From Prochlorococcus sp. AG-347-M23 (GTDB lineage: Bacteria; Cyanobacteriota; Cyanobacteriia; PCC-6307; Cyanobiaceae): DNA of 47,351 nt. The DNA lies in NCBI GenBank assembly GCA_003278855.1, contig QCCU01000012.1, positions 1-47,351 of the forward strand. Direction: 5' to 3'. The translations under genes were made by a program, and so were the position numbers. The stretch's first letter is position 1; every line of letters begins with the position of its first letter. Of the stretch, positions 32,896 to 43,290 are shown one piece after another. The notes below the pieces were generated by a model. The model searched no databases. It was given only the letters and a program-made list of their open reading frames with translations, and was not told the DNA's origin.

Positions 32896-33621
32896 TTGAG
32901 AAAATCTGTAATTGCTGGTAATTGGAAAATGCACATGACTTGTGCTGAAGCTAAATCTTATTTAGAAGAGTTTATTCCTTTAATAAAAAACATAAAAGAC
33001 GATCGTAAAGTTGTTATTGCACCTCCTTTTACAGCTATTTCAACCTTTTCTGATCATTCTAATTTTGATTATTTAGATATCTCTAGTCAAAATATTCATT
33101 GGGAAGATCAAGGAGCATTTACTGCTGAAATATCTCCAAAAATGCTTCTTGAACATGGCGTCTCATTTGCAATCGTTGGACACAGTGAACCAAGGAAATA
33201 TTTTAGTGAAAGTGACGAACAAATTAATAAAAGAGCAGTTTTTGCTCAATCTAGTGGACTCACTCCAATAGTTTGTGTAGGAGAAACATTAGAACAAAGA
33301 GAGAGAGGAGAAGCTGATAGAGTTATTACTAGACAGGTTGAACAAGGATTAGAAAATACAGATCCATCTAATTTAATTGTTGCCTATGAACCAATATGGG
33401 CTATTGGCACTGGTAAAACATGTGAGGCAGAAGACGCTAATAAGATATGTTCTTTGATTCGGAAATTAATTGGTTTTGATGATGTAATTATTCAATATGG
33501 AGGATCTGTTAAACCTAATAATATTGACGAAATCATGTCAATGAGTGATATAGATGGGGTGTTAGTTGGAGGCGCTTCATTAGATCCGATTAGTTTTGCG
33601 AGAATTGCAAATTATCAATAA
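32896..33621 (+). CDS. tpiA: triosephosphate isomerase
   Basis: The 241-residue TIM barrel interconverts dihydroxyacetone phosphate and glyceraldehyde 3-phosphate in glycolysis and the Calvin cycle. All catalytic residues are present: Asn9 and Lys11 in AGNWKMH, His96 in VGHSEPR, and Glu165 in [12 protein letters not shown] with the mobile loop 6. The phosphate-binding end VQYGGS-type region reads IQYGGSVKP. It starts at TTG (32896) behind GGAG (32884-32887), and its last 26 bases overlap folP. Nothing is missing. Confidence 0.97.
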   Translation: MRKSVIAGNWKMHMTCAEAKSYLEEFIPLIKNIKDDRKVVIAPPFTAISTFSDHSNFDYLDISSQNIHWEDQGAFTAEISPKMLLEHGVSFAIVGHSEPRKYFSESDEQINKRAVFAQSSGLTPIVCVGETLEQRERGEADRVITRQVEQGLENTDPSNLIVAYEPIWAIGTGKTCEAEDANKICSLIRKLIGFDDVIIQYGGSVKPNNIDEIMSMSDIDGVLVGGASLDPISFARIANYQ

Positions 33622-34450
33622 TAAAAATCCATGGCCAAAAGGCTGGGGACAAAAAACTTCAATTATGGGAGTTATTAATTTAACTCCTGATTCATTTAGT
33701 GATGGTGGGGAATTAAACTCTTCAAAAAAAGTTCTAGATCAAGTAAATCATTTCTTGAGCAATGGTGTTGATGTTATTGATCTTGGTGCTCAAAGTACTA
33801 GACCTGGGGCTGAAGAAGTTGGATCTAGTGTAGAAATAAAAAGACTGATGCCATTTCTAAAATTAATAAAATCTGAATTCCCAGATATTTTAATTTCTGT
33901 TGATACTTTTAATTCTGAAGTTGCTTACGAAGCTCTTTCAAATGGTGCTAATTGGATAAATGATGTCACGGGAGGAAGAAGAGATATAAAAATGTTGGAT
34001 GTTGTATCAAAATTCAACTGTCCATTCGTCATAACTCATAGTCGTGGAAATAGTCAAAATATGAATCAACTCTCTAATTACCAAAATGTGCTAAGTGATG
34101 TTAAGTGTTCGCTTGATAATTTAATAAAGAACGCTTTAGAAAAAAATATATCTGAAAGAAATATAATAGTGGATCCTGGAATTGGTTTTTCAAAGGATAT
34201 CATTCATAACTTGGAAATCTTGAGAAACTTAGATGTATTTAAAAAATGGAAATTGCCAATTTTGGTAGGTGCCTCTAGGAAGAGATTTATAGGAGAAATC
34301 TTGAATGAAAAAAATCCAAAAGAAAGGGATATAGGAACACTTGCAATAAGTTGTCTTTGTTCTCAATTTAATATTGAGATTGTGAGAGTTCATAACGTCA
34401 AACTAAATTATCAAATCTTGAAAGTAGCTGATAGGATTTACAGAAAATAA
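33596..34450 (+). CDS. folP: dihydropteroate synthase
   Basis: FolP condenses p-aminobenzoate with dihydropterin diphosphate to make dihydropteroate for folate. The 284-residue TIM-barrel protein carries [53 protein letters not shown] and [11 protein letters not shown], all hallmark motifs. [11 protein letters not shown] replaces the usual LMHMRGTP loop, which may be lineage-specific. The frame opens at TTG (33596) within tpiA; a TTG nearby at 33605 is another option, and either overlaps tpiA by 17-26 bases. The tight overlap suggests coupled translation. Confidence 0.95.
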   Translation: MRELQIINNKNPWPKGWGQKTSIMGVINLTPDSFSDGGELNSSKKVLDQVNHFLSNGVDVIDLGAQSTRPGAEEVGSSVEIKRLMPFLKLIKSEFPDILISVDTFNSEVAYEALSNGANWINDVTGGRRDIKMLDVVSKFNCPFVITHSRGNSQNMNQLSNYQNVLSDVKCSLDNLIKNALEKNISERNIIVDPGIGFSKDIIHNLEILRNLDVFKKWKLPILVGASRKRFIGEILNEKNPKERDIGTLAISCLCSQFNIEIVRVHNVKLNYQILKVADRIYRK

Positions 34451-34458
34451 TAAATTTA

Positions 34459-37400
34459 TTATTCTTTAACCCCTTCGATTTTATCCTCTACCTCTTGGTA
34501 TAGTTCTTTCAACTGTTCTATATTCTCATCTGAAGTTTCCCAATATCCCCTACCATTGACTTCTAGCAATGTTCCTACAATTCTTCTAAAACTATTAGGA
34601 TTAAGATCCATTAATCTTTTCCTCATTTCTTCGTCATTTATAAATGTTTCATTAGTTTCTTCATATACAAAATTATCTACTTGTCCACTTGTCGCACTCC
34701 AACCAAGAGTGTAGTTAAGTCTGTTGGAAAGCTCTCTAACTCCCTCGTAGCCAGATTTGAGCATGCCTTCGTACCACTTAGGATTTAAAAGTTTAGTTCT
34801 TGAATCTAATCTGATAGTTTCTCCAAGTGTTCTAACTTGAGCATTAGAAGTGGTTGTATCAGCTATGTAGCTACTTGGTTCTTTCCCGTCATCTCTTAAT
34901 GTCTTGATCAATTTCGTTGGATCCGAATCAAAATAATGACTTACATCTGTTAATGAAATCTCAGAAGAATCAAGGTTTTGAAATGTAACATCTGCTGTTT
35001 TCATTACTGACTCAAATACCTCTCTTTTTTGATTCATCTCCCCTGGATTATCAGCATTAAAAGCATATGTTTTGCGTGATAAATACATTTCTTGTAATTC
35101 ATTCTCTTCCTCCCAAGTTGAGTTTTCTACGGCTAAATTAACATTTGAACTGTAGCTTCCACTTGCGTTAGAGAAAACTCTCGCTGAAGCTTCTCTGATA
35201 GAGGTACCTTCTTTTTCTGCTTGTTCTAGTGAATGTTTCCTTACAAAATTTGATTCCAATGGTTCATCAGCCTCAGCCGCTAATTTGACTGCCTGATCGA
35301 TTAATGCCATCTGATTTATGAATAAATCTCTAAAAACTCCTGAGCAGTTAACGACTACATCTATTCTTGGCCTACCTAATTCTTCTAAAGGGATTAATTC
35401 TAATTTGTTGATTCTTCCAACAGAATCTGGTTTTGGTTTTACACCAACAAACCATAAGATTTGAGCAAGTGATTCTCCATAAGTTTTGATGTTATCAGTA
35501 CCCCATAAAACACAAGCAATTGTTTCAGGCCAGGTCCCTTGCTCTTCCTTTTGTCTCTCAATTAATTTGTCAACAACCGACTTTGCAGCAGCTACTGCTG
35601 CTGTAGTAGGTATTGATTGTGGATCAAGTGCATGAATATTTTTGCCACTGGGTAAAACACCTGGATTTCGTATGGGATCTCCACCTGGTCCAGGTAAAAC
35701 ATAATTTCCATCTAATGCTTTAATGAGGCTATCCATTTCTTTATCAGCACAGACCTGTTCCAAGCAGAAAAGTAAGTAATCAAATAATTTATTTAATTCT
35801 TTCTGGTTAACTTCATTAAATCCATTTAAGTTACAGACCCTTAGCCAAGGGGTAGGTAAATTAAAACCAAATACTTTAAGAAAGTCAAACAATTTGGAAA
35901 GAAGTGATTTTTCTAAATAAACTCTGCCATCAAGAATTTTTAAAGAGTTGACCATCGCAAAAATAGACTCTCTTGCTGTCTTTATGATTTTTTCATTTAG
36001 CTCTACAAATTTGAGTTCACCTTTATTATTACCATCATAAATTTGTTCAATATTCAGCCCCATGGATTCAGCTAGCAATCCAGGAAGAGATCTTAATCCC
36101 TCTTGCTCTCTCTCTAATGATGCAATATTTACAAGAGTTGCGACGGCTTCTTCTGCTGTTGGAGCTTCTCCAATAGTATGAAGACCGCAAGGTAATAATC
36201 TACTTTCAATTTCCATCAACTGTTTATATATATTACCGACAAATAAATCTCTTTCTTCAATTGAGAGATCTTCTACATCTTTTGAAGGGAGCTCAACATC
36301 TTTGTCAAGATTACATTGTTTAGAAGTCTCGACTATTGCATTAACTATTTGAATACCCCTACTATTTTCTCTTAATTGTTGATAGGAACCAACAAGTTCG
36401 CTTAGTTCTTTAAGTCCTTTGTAGAGTCCTGCATTTTCTGCTGGAGGAGTTAGATAGCTAATGGTTGATGCGTAACCTCTTCTTTTCGCGATTGTTGCTT
36501 CTGAAGGATTATTAGCAGCATAGTAATACAAATTAGGTAATGATCCAATGAGAGAATCTGGATAGCACGTTTCACTCATGCCCATCTGTTTACCAGGCAT
36601 AAATTCGAGTGATCCGTGAGTTCCAAAGTGAAGAACAGCATCAGCTCCCCAGATTTTTTCTACATAGGTGTAATAAGCGGCAAAACCATGATGAGGACTA
36701 GCACTTCTCGAATAAAGTAACCTCATCGGATCACCTTCGTAACCGAATGTAGGTTGTACACCTATAAAGACATTTCCAAAATGTTTTCCATAAATAAGTA
36801 AATTTTGGCCGTCACTATTAAGGTTTCCAGGAGGTTTACCCCAGTTCTCTTCTAGTCTTTGTGAATATGGTGTGAACTCTTCGTATTCTTTTACTGACAT
36901 TTTATGAGCAATATTTAATTCGGGAGAGCCGTCCATTGCTTCAGGGTTATTAATTACTTTTTCCATTAATTCTTTTGAATTACTTGGAAGTTCATCTATT
37001 TGATATCCTTTCGATTTCATTTCAAGGAGTACTCTATAAATTGAACCGAAAACATTTAAGTATGCTGCCGTGCCAACATTTCCTTTGTCTGGTGGAAAAC
37101 TAAATACTGTGATGGCTAATTTTTTGTCCTTTCTTTGTTTGACTCTTAAGGTTGACCATTTTATGGCTCTTTCAGCTATTACATCAACTCGATCTTGGAG
37201 CGTATGCGCCTTACCTGTCGCATCATCACGACCTGAAAGAATAATAGGTTCAATAGCACCATCAAGCTCTGGAATTGCAATTTGAAGTGCTACCTGAACT
37301 GGGTGTAACCCTAGATCACTATCTTCCCATTCTTGTGTGGTTTGGAAGACTAATGGAAGTGCAACCATATAGGGTCTGTTTAACCTTTTTAGGGCTTCAA

Positions 37401-38469
37401 TAGCTTTAGGATGATCTTGTCTTGCTGGTCCACCAACTAGTGCGAATCCTGTTAGAGATACAACTCCGTCTACTATAGGTTGATCCTTATTTATGGGATC
37501 ATAAAAAAATTCATTAACTGGTTTAGAAAAATCTAGACCTCCACAAAAAATAGGTAGTACTCTCGCACCTCTGTATTCCAATTCTTGAATAACAGCAACG
37601 TAATGAGCATCATCTCCCGTAACGATATGACTCCTTTGAAGCACTAAACCTATTGTTGGAGTTTTGTCATCTTTAGGATTTATATCTTTCCTATTATTTT
37701 CCCAATTTTGATATTCTTTAAGACTTTCAAACATGCAAGGAGCAAGAGGATGCCAAATTCCTAAATCTGGGAATGTTTCTGGGTCTTGAATTTTGAATTC
37801 TTCTATTTGATCTTTTATGATCTCTGAAACAGCATACTTTTCAGAAATCATTAACAAGAAGTTTTTTAAGTTCTCAGTGGTACCACCTAACCAGTACTGA
37901 AAACTCAGAATAAATGTTCTAGCATCTTGCGCTTTTTCTACTGGTAGATATTTAAGTATTGAAGGTAGTGTATTTAATAACTTTAACATTGAATCTTGGA
38001 AACTTGCTCCATCAGATTCTTTTTTCTTTTTTATTAAATCTCCAATAATACTTTTAGATTGACCAAGTTGAGCCATGCTGAATGAACCTAACTTATTTAA
38101 TCTCATTACCTCTGGCATGGAGGGGAAAACTATTGATGCTTTTAGTTTGTCTTTAAATGGAGATACTGCATCAACCACTTTTTGAGCAAGGTCTTCAATG
38201 AAAATTAGAGAAGCTACGAATATATCTGCATTAGCTATATCTTCTTTAAAATCTTCAAAATTACTATCATTCCTAAGTTCTTCAATAAGATAGCCGCTAA
38301 GGTCTATACCTATAGGCCCATTCATTTTATTTATTGACTTTGCAGCTTCCGTTAAGGAATTTTGGTATTGTGGCTCAAGGACAACATAAACTGCTTTTAT
38401 TACAACTTTGTGTTTGTTATCCTCAACAGGAGATACTCTGCGGTTTGCTGAGCGGACCTGCGTAAACAT
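34459..38469 (-). CDS. chlH: magnesium chelatase subunit H
   Basis: ChlH binds protoporphyrin IX and holds the active site for Mg2+ insertion by the ChlI-ChlD motor, the first committed step to chlorophyll. The 1336 residues match the family length (about 1330). Recognised stretches include [59 protein letters not shown] and [20 protein letters not shown]. All lie in the order seen in cobaltochelatase CobN/BchH proteins. The N-terminus [20 protein letters not shown] is typical of cyanobacteria. Its 3' end faces the end of folP at nine bases. Upstream lies a 102-base divergent promoter region shared with dapB. Confidence 0.98.
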   Translation of the reverse strand: MFTQVRSANRRVSPVEDNKHKVVIKAVYVVLEPQYQNSLTEAAKSINKMNGPIGIDLSGYLIEELRNDSNFEDFKEDIANADIFVASLIFIEDLAQKVVDAVSPFKDKLKASIVFPSMPEVMRLNKLGSFSMAQLGQSKSIIGDLIKKKKESDGASFQDSMLKLLNTLPSILKYLPVEKAQDARTFILSFQYWLGGTTENLKNFLLMISEKYAVSEIIKDQIEEFKIQDPETFPDLGIWHPLAPCMFESLKEYQNWENNRKDINPKDDKTPTIGLVLQRSHIVTGDDAHYVAVIQELEYRGARVLPIFCGGLDFSKPVNEFFYDPINKDQPIVDGVVSLTGFALVGGPARQDHPKAIEALKRLNRPYMVALPLVFQTTQEWEDSDLGLHPVQVALQIAIPELDGAIEPIILSGRDDATGKAHTLQDRVDVIAERAIKWSTLRVKQRKDKKLAITVFSFPPDKGNVGTAAYLNVFGSIYRVLLEMKSKGYQIDELPSNSKELMEKVINNPEAMDGSPELNIAHKMSVKEYEEFTPYSQRLEENWGKPPGNLNSDGQNLLIYGKHFGNVFIGVQPTFGYEGDPMRLLYSRSASPHHGFAAYYTYVEKIWGADAVLHFGTHGSLEFMPGKQMGMSETCYPDSLIGSLPNLYYYAANNPSEATIAKRRGYASTISYLTPPAENAGLYKGLKELSELVGSYQQLRENSRGIQIVNAIVETSKQCNLDKDVELPSKDVEDLSIEERDLFVGNIYKQLMEIESRLLPCGLHTIGEAPTAEEAVATLVNIASLEREQEGLRSLPGLLAESMGLNIEQIYDGNNKGELKFVELNEKIIKTARESIFAMVNSLKILDGRVYLEKSLLSKLFDFLKVFGFNLPTPWLRVCNLNGFNEVNQKELNKLFDYLLFCLEQVCADKEMDSLIKALDGNYVLPGPGGDPIRNPGVLPSGKNIHALDPQSIPTTAAVAAAKSVVDKLIERQKEEQGTWPETIACVLWGTDNIKTYGESLAQILWFVGVKPKPDSVGRINKLELIPLEELGRPRIDVVVNCSGVFRDLFINQMALIDQAVKLAAEADEPLESNFVRKHSLEQAEKEGTSIREASARVFSNASGSYSSNVNLAVENSTWEEENELQEMYLSRKTYAFNADNPGEMNQKREVFESVMKTADVTFQNLDSSEISLTDVSHYFDSDPTKLIKTLRDDGKEPSSYIADTTTSNAQVRTLGETIRLDSRTKLLNPKWYEGMLKSGYEGVRELSNRLNYTLGWSATSGQVDNFVYEETNETFINDEEMRKRLMDLNPNSFRRIVGTLLEVNGRGYWETSDENIEQLKELYQEVEDKIEGVKE

Positions 38470-38571
38470 TGATTTTCTTTAAGTATTTCTACCAGCCTAC
38501 GAATGAAAAGACGTTATTGTGTGCAATATAAATAGCGTGTAACAACCTTTAAAAAAAATTTTTTAAAAAAA

Positions 38572-39420
38572 ATGACTGAAAATTCTAAAAAACCCATACC
38601 AGTACTAGTTTCCGGAGCTTTAGGTAGAATGGGTAGCGAAGTTGTTAATACTGTATTAAATTCTACAGAATGTGAACTTGTCGCAGCAATCGACATAAAC
38701 GAAAAGAATAATGGCTCAAATATTTCTGAATTATTGAAGGTAAAAAATTGTGATATTTTTGTTTCAAATGATTTTGAAGGGACTTTATGTTCCGTTAGTC
38801 AAAATTATAGAAATGAAAAAATCAAACCTGTTTTGATTGATTTTACTCATCCTGATTCTGTGTATGAAAATACCAGATCAGCTATTGCATATGGGGTATC
38901 ACCAGTAGTAGGAACTACAGGTCTAAGCCCTTTGCAAATAAAAGATTTGTCTGTTTTTTCTCAGAAAGCATCGGTTGGTTGTGCAATAATTCCTAATTTT
39001 TCAGTAGGTATGGTTCTTCTTCAGCAGGCGGCATCGGTAGCTGCAAGATTTTACGACAATATTGAATTAATTGAGATGCATCATAATCAAAAAGCTGATT
39101 CTCCTAGTGGGACTTGCATAAAAACTGCAGAAATGATTGAAGAATATCCAAAGAAATTTAATCAGAATTTAGTAAAAGAGTCTGAGTCATTGAAAGGTGT
39201 ACGCGGTGGGCTCAGAGATTCAGGAATTAATATACATTCTGTACGATTACCAGGATTACTCGCCCATCAGTTAGTAATTATGGGATCTCCAGGTGAAACT
39301 TACACAATTAAACATGACACTATTGATAGAAAGGCATATATGCCTGGAGTTTTACAGGCTATTAAAAAAATTGGTAATTATGAAACTTTAGTTTACGGAC
39401 TTGAAAAATTGATCTTTTAA
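38572..39420 (+). CDS. dapB: 4-hydroxy-tetrahydrodipicolinate reductase
   Basis: DapB reduces HTPA to tetrahydrodipicolinate in the lysine and diaminopimelate pathway. The 282 residues start with the dinucleotide-binding [17 protein letters not shown]. Next come [24 protein letters not shown], and the substrate loop [20 protein letters not shown], with the HHxxKxDxPSGTxxK motif in which one Lys/His is typical. The C-terminus carries [20 protein letters not shown]. It starts at ATG 38572 after an A-rich stretch, divergent from chlH. The next gene follows at 39422, one base after the stop. Confidence 0.96.
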   Translation: MTENSKKPIPVLVSGALGRMGSEVVNTVLNSTECELVAAIDINEKNNGSNISELLKVKNCDIFVSNDFEGTLCSVSQNYRNEKIKPVLIDFTHPDSVYENTRSAIAYGVSPVVGTTGLSPLQIKDLSVFSQKASVGCAIIPNFSVGMVLLQQAASVAARFYDNIELIEMHHNQKADSPSGTCIKTAEMIEEYPKKFNQNLVKESESLKGVRGGLRDSGINIHSVRLPGLLAHQLVIMGSPGETYTIKHDTIDRKAYMPGVLQAIKKIGNYETLVYGLEKLIF

Positions 39421-39421
39421 A

Positions 39422-40063
39422 ATGATAATTCCAATTAATTCAAGTCAAATTTCAAAACTTATTCCTGCAGTTGGTACAGGAAGTCAATTTAAGTACGCGT
39501 TGGGGAATCCTAGAAAAATTCTTCAAAGGGTCATAGTTTCTTCAATTGGTGGATTTATCTCATTAATTATAAGCTCGACTGGAGATCAAACTAATAATTT
39601 TTGGTTATTCCTATGTGTAGGTTTCTTTTTGTATATCATCTGGGGCCCTATTCTTGAGTCAAGTAGAAAAAACTTGCAATTAAGAAAATATAAATTTTTT
39701 TCTATTTTTGATGGCTATGTATCAGATATCTATAAAACAGAAAAGATTGAAAGTTCAAGAGAACAATCTAATAGGCAAGGTCGTTTAGAAGTTATCGAAA
39801 ACAAAAGGACCTGGTTAGTAGTTGAATTAGAAGATGAAGATGGTTATTTGGAAAAATTAAGTTTTCCTATGGAAAATAAGCACAGTCAAATTAGGATTGG
39901 TTCGAGTATAAGATGTTTAATAACATCTGATAATCGTAATTTTGAAAGAGATATTTATTTGACAGATGCTTGGCTTCCTGAAATTAACTTATGGGTTGGT
40001 GAGTACCCCTATTTATTAAGACCGGCATTTGAGGAAATTTGCTATATTTATTTGAATAGATAG
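39422..40063 (+). CDS. conserved cyanobacterial membrane protein (213 aa)
   Basis: The 213-residue protein has two hydrophobic segments, near 36-53 (VIVSSIGGFISLIISS) and near 63-80 (FWLFLCVGFFLYIIWGPI), and a long cytosolic C-terminal domain with strands such as TWLVVELEDEDGYLEKLSFP. It starts one base after dapB, so they share a transcript. In some cyanobacteria related proteins are labelled as phosphate transporter permeases, but nothing here supports transport. I treat the function as unknown. The start MIIPINSSQISKLIPA and the GNPRKILQRV stretch look conserved. Confidence 0.7.
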   Translation: MIIPINSSQISKLIPAVGTGSQFKYALGNPRKILQRVIVSSIGGFISLIISSTGDQTNNFWLFLCVGFFLYIIWGPILESSRKNLQLRKYKFFSIFDGYVSDIYKTEKIESSREQSNRQGRLEVIENKRTWLVVELEDEDGYLEKLSFPMENKHSQIRIGSSIRCLITSDNRNFERDIYLTDAWLPEINLWVGEYPYLLRPAFEEICYIYLNR

Positions 40064-40083
40064 TTGATGCTTATATAATTACG

Positions 40084-41238
40084 ATGAAAAATAAATTCAA
40101 TTTTAAAATTGTTGGATCAGGTCCCACAGGTTTATTACTTTCAATTGCACTTTCAAAATTTGATTGCAATATTTTTTTAACTGATTTATTAACAAAAGAT
40201 AGATTAATTGATAAAGATAAAACTTATGCAATTACTCACTCAACAAGAAAAATCTTATCTAAATTCAGACTTTGGGAAAAGTTAGAACCATTTTTATTTG
40301 GCTTTGATACCCTTTCAATTTCAGATAGCGTAACTTCTGCATTCACCAATTTATCAACTTCTGACTTAGATGATGATATAAGTTCTGCCGAAAATATTGG
40401 CTGGGTAGTTAAACATTCGGATCTCATGAACTTATTTTTTCAAGAGATTGATAATTATGAAAATATTTTTTTTATGACACCACAGAGATTGTTACGTAAA
40501 AAAATATTATTTGATTATCAATTCTTTTCAACAGGAGCAAACTCACTTGATAAAAAATTCATAGATTTTGTTGATATAAAAAAATCTTATAGTCAGTCTT
40601 GTTTAACTTTTAAAGTTTCTCTTAGAGGTCATTGTGAAAAACGAGCTTATGAAATTTTTAGAAAAGAAGGCCCACTTGCATTATTACCTTTAGAAAAAAA
40701 CTTATATCAAGTAATTTGGACTTCCAGTACTTTAAAGGCAATTGAAAGGTTGAATTCTGACAAGAATTTTTTAATGGATAATTTATCAACAATCTTGCCT
40801 AATGAATTTAAGTTGGACCAAATAATTGGCGAATTTAATATTTTTCCTGTTTCATTATCCTTAAATTTACCAGTTTTAAATTTTAAAAAATTAGTTTTTG
40901 TAGGAGATGCATTTCATACATTTCATCCTGTTGGTGGTCAGGGTCTTAATACTTGCTGGAGAGATGTTAATACTATTTATGATCTTTTTGATAAAAATAT
41001 TGCTATTACAAAATTGCAATTGATTTTTTTTAAATTTAAGTATTTTTCAAGCAGAATATTAGATATTATTGTCACTATTTTTATAACTGACTTATTGATA
41101 TCAATTTTTGCTAATCGAAATGTTTTTTTGTTTCCAATAAGAAAATTTTCATTTTTACTTTTAAATAAATTTCTTTTTACAAGAAAATTAGTCCTTAATC
41201 AAATGACTAAATCTCTCATTTACTCAAGTATTAAATAG
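40084..41238 (+). CDS. UbiH/VisC-family FAD-dependent monooxygenase
   Basis: The 384 residues begin with a dinucleotide-binding site (FKIVGSGPTGLLLSIALSKF) and carry the DAF (GD) motif LVFVGDAFHTFHPVGGQGLN near the C-terminal third, both diagnostic of the UbiH/COQ6 group of aromatic hydroxylases. The intermediate DG motif region is divergent (FFSTGANSLDKKF). The end is rich in hydrophobic residues, suggesting membrane attachment, as for quinone-modifying members. Cyanobacteria make plastoquinone, so a quinone-ring hydroxylation role is plausible but unproven. It is 20 bases after the membrane-protein gene, on the same strand. Confidence 0.85.
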   Translation: MKNKFNFKIVGSGPTGLLLSIALSKFDCNIFLTDLLTKDRLIDKDKTYAITHSTRKILSKFRLWEKLEPFLFGFDTLSISDSVTSAFTNLSTSDLDDDISSAENIGWVVKHSDLMNLFFQEIDNYENIFFMTPQRLLRKKILFDYQFFSTGANSLDKKFIDFVDIKKSYSQSCLTFKVSLRGHCEKRAYEIFRKEGPLALLPLEKNLYQVIWTSSTLKAIERLNSDKNFLMDNLSTILPNEFKLDQIIGEFNIFPVSLSLNLPVLNFKKLVFVGDAFHTFHPVGGQGLNTCWRDVNTIYDLFDKNIAITKLQLIFFKFKYFSSRILDIIVTIFITDLLISIFANRNVFLFPIRKFSFLLLNKFLFTRKLVLNQMTKSLIYSSIK

Positions 41239-41243
41239 AAATA

Positions 41244-41441
41244 ATGAATAATTATTTATCTAGAGAAATGATAATTTATTTATTTAATGTATTAGGTTTA
41301 GATGAATCTACTATTGAACTTGGTATCAAATTATCTATAAAAAATAACACTCCATTACCAATATTATTATGGAGTTATGGAATGCTAACTATTGAAGAAC
41401 TAGATAAGTTATATTCATTTTTATTTCAGAAAATGGATTAA
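41244..41441 (+). CDS. DUF2949-like protein (65 aa)
   Basis: The short soluble protein has FNVLGLDESTIELGIKLSIK followed by LPILLWSYGMLTIEELDKLY, the pattern I recall for cyanobacterial DUF2949 (L-P-x-x-L-W-x-Y-G-L-I-T-x-x-Q-L). It is helical throughout. It starts five bases after the monooxygenase gene. In this cluster it precedes a DUF3038-like and a DUF4335-like gene. Function unknown. Confidence 0.75.
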   Translation: MNNYLSREMIIYLFNVLGLDESTIELGIKLSIKNNTPLPILLWSYGMLTIEELDKLYSFLFQKMD

Positions 41442-41480
41442 TAATTCTGTTATAATTCCTCTATATCTTAATCGAGAACA

Positions 41481-42005
41481 ATTACAGATTTAACTAAGGG
41501 AAATCAGGTATCAAGACAATCTATAGAGAAGCTTGATTTATTATTATTAATCTTAGAAACTATTGATTTAAATGGTATTCAATCCCTTTACTCTTTATCA
41601 AATAGACTTGATTTAAATGATGTTCTGCCAAATAAAATTACCATTTGGAAATTAAGGAATAATAATCCATTGAGAAAATCTTATGTTAACAACAATATTA
41701 AAGTAAACGAATTTGATGCCTTAATTAAAATCACCGTAGAAATGTCTAAATATTTATATCCTTATATCAGAGAGATACTTAAATCTAAAGAAGATATAAA
41801 AGAGAATTCAATTATTTGGAATGATTTTAATAAGAGATTTATTGAGTTGATTAAAGAGAGATTCAATTTAGATAGTATAAGAGTGGAAAAGCTTTTAAAT
41901 CAAGCTGAAAATGGTGAGATTATAATAAAATCATTGCTTATTTTATCTTTTTGTATTTCAAATAAGGGTTATCAAAAGTTGAAGAATTTTTTATACGATT
42001 TTTAA
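41481..42005 (+). CDS. DUF3038-like protein with apparent ATT start
   Basis: A conventional start (TTG 41670) gives only 111 residues, but the same frame runs upstream without a stop for 63 codons. The upstream part reads TDLTKGNQVSRQSIEKLDLL, LLILETIDLNGIQSLYSLSN and KITIWKLRNNNPLRKSYVNN, matching the DUF3038 N-terminus as I know it (LDLLLLALEAL and WRLRQxNPLR). The in-frame stop lies at 41469-41471 and there is no ATG, GTG or TTG between it and 41670. The best start is ATT at 41481; an ATA at 41523 is next. Length would be 174 residues. It is followed one base on by the DUF4335-like gene. Confidence 0.6.
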   Translation: MTDLTKGNQVSRQSIEKLDLLLLILETIDLNGIQSLYSLSNRLDLNDVLPNKITIWKLRNNNPLRKSYVNNNIKVNEFDALIKITVEMSKYLYPYIREILKSKEDIKENSIIWNDFNKRFIELIKERFNLDSIRVEKLLNQAENGEIIIKSLLILSFCISNKGYQKLKNFLYDF

Positions 42006-42006
42006 T

Positions 42007-42597
42007 ATGATGCAAAATAAATTTTCATTTCATCAATCTTCAGTAAGTCTCGAAATAATCGGATTGCCAGATTATTCCAATAATGAAAATAAAGATCAAA
42101 TATCTATAATTTCTCAATGGAAATTAACCATAGTTGATAAACCACTTATTGAAGGCAAAATTGAACATTTAGGGCCTATTATGGATGCTTTTTATATTTA
42201 TTCAAATCTTTTAATCAAAAACGAAATTCCAATATATGAGTCTAAATTAATCGATATAAAAGCCGATAATCTTCACATACATAATATTGTTCTCAAGAGC
42301 TCTAAAGCAAATGTAAAGCCTTTAGTTCTAAAGATTGGTAATTCATTACTTTCAGATACCATAAATTGTTTTGATCAGTTAAATGAATCTCCAAATGTAA
42401 GAATTAAAAAAAATGATATAACTACTAACATCCCCAAAAAATTTAGATTTGGGTTAAATAAAAAAGTTAAATTTTTTAATTTCCTTATTCCACCTTTTAT
42501 TGCAATTTGCTCTTTAATTCTATTCTCTTCTTCTTTTATTTATTTTTATAGTCCTTTTGAAAATATAGAAAAAAAAGAACTAACAAACAATGAATAA
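42007..42597 (+). CDS. DUF4335-like protein with C-terminal membrane anchor
   Basis: The 196-residue protein begins FSFHQSSVSLEIIGLPDYS, and its pattern of LPxCxLxLxGL-like strand, SQWKLTI, and IDIKADNLHIHNIVLKS resembles the cyanobacterial DUF4335 family, usually next to DUF3038. A C-terminal hydrophobic segment (FFNFLIPPFIAICSLILFSS) would anchor it to a membrane. It starts one base after the DUF3038-like stop, so the two are likely coupled. Function unknown. Either of the first two Met codons may be the start. Confidence 0.72.
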   Translation: MMQNKFSFHQSSVSLEIIGLPDYSNNENKDQISIISQWKLTIVDKPLIEGKIEHLGPIMDAFYIYSNLLIKNEIPIYESKLIDIKADNLHIHNIVLKSSKANVKPLVLKIGNSLLSDTINCFDQLNESPNVRIKKNDITTNIPKKFRFGLNKKVKFFNFLIPPFIAICSLILFSSSFIYFYSPFENIEKKELTNNE

Positions 42598-42685
42598 CGA
42601 GCAATTAGCATCTTAAATACAAACACGGTACTATAGGTTAGTTTCTTTTCAGAGTAATTCAAATTTATTCTTTGAACTTTGACGT

Positions 42686-43054
42686 ATGGCAGATTTAAAC
42701 ATCCCAAATTTGAATATTAAACCTGATAAATATATTTTTAAAAAAAAATTAAATTTAAGAAGAAAATCCAAAAGAAGACTATTTACTGAATCTTTCTTTT
42801 TGTTCATTTTTAGTGCTTTATTAGTTTATTTAAATTATTTAATTCCTAATAAAAATTTGCTGTTACAAAATCTACCTTCGACATTTAATAAATCTTTTTT
42901 ATTATTAATTGAACTCTTTTCATATTTCTATGAGATATTGTTGGTGATTTTTATTTTTGTATCTTCTTTTATTGCTCTTATTTTAATGATAGGTTCATTT
43001 AATAGGTTATTTAAAGTCTCTAAGAGAAAGTCAAAACAGATTGTTTATAAATAA
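42686..43054 (+). CDS. hypothetical membrane protein (122 aa)
   Basis: A basic N-terminus (residues 18-34, FKKKLNLRRKSKRRLF) precedes two hydrophobic segments: LFIFSALLVYLNYLI near 37-52 and LVIFIFVSSFIALILMIGSF near 86-105. The end is basic again (KVSKRKSKQIVYK), so both termini are probably cytosolic. No family is recognised. It follows the DUF4335-like gene by 88 bases on the same strand and is convergent with the small gene at 43057-43218, two bases apart. Confidence 0.6.
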   Translation: MADLNIPNLNIKPDKYIFKKKLNLRRKSKRRLFTESFFLFIFSALLVYLNYLIPNKNLLLQNLPSTFNKSFLLLIELFSYFYEILLVIFIFVSSFIALILMIGSFNRLFKVSKRKSKQIVYK

Positions 43055-43056
43055 TT

Positions 43057-43218
43057 TCATATAGGTTGCATTAGGCCTCCACTTCCTGAGTCAGAGTCAT
43101 CATCATCATTTTCTGTTTCTTCTCCAAATAATGCAAATATGCCTAGTGCAATTGATGAAAGAATAATTGATAAGGGTAAAATCGAAGTTTGGATTCCGAT
43201 GTCTATATATTCACCCAT
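43057..43218 (-). CDS. small membrane protein with acidic tail (53 aa)
   Basis: A minus-strand ATG at 43218 opens 53 codons to a TGA at 43057-43059. The product is MGEYIDIGIQTSILPLSIIL (one transmembrane segment) followed by an acidic, Ser/Gly-rich tail (EETENDDDDSDSGSGGLMQP). The size and acidic tail recall small membrane-complex subunits, but it is not one I can name. It is a likely real gene because the helix is clean and it fits exactly between two neighbours. Confidence 0.62.
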   Translation of the reverse strand: MGEYIDIGIQTSILPLSIILSSIALGIFALFGEETENDDDDSDSGSGGLMQPI

Positions 43219-43290
43219 AAAATAAATAAATTTTTATAAACCTAACCGAAATCAAACTGTTTCGCGGATTTTAAATAATTATTTAATAAT

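Noticed and set aside
37070..37285. Plus-strand frame inside chlH
   Set aside because: Antisense shadow of a conserved ChlH region.
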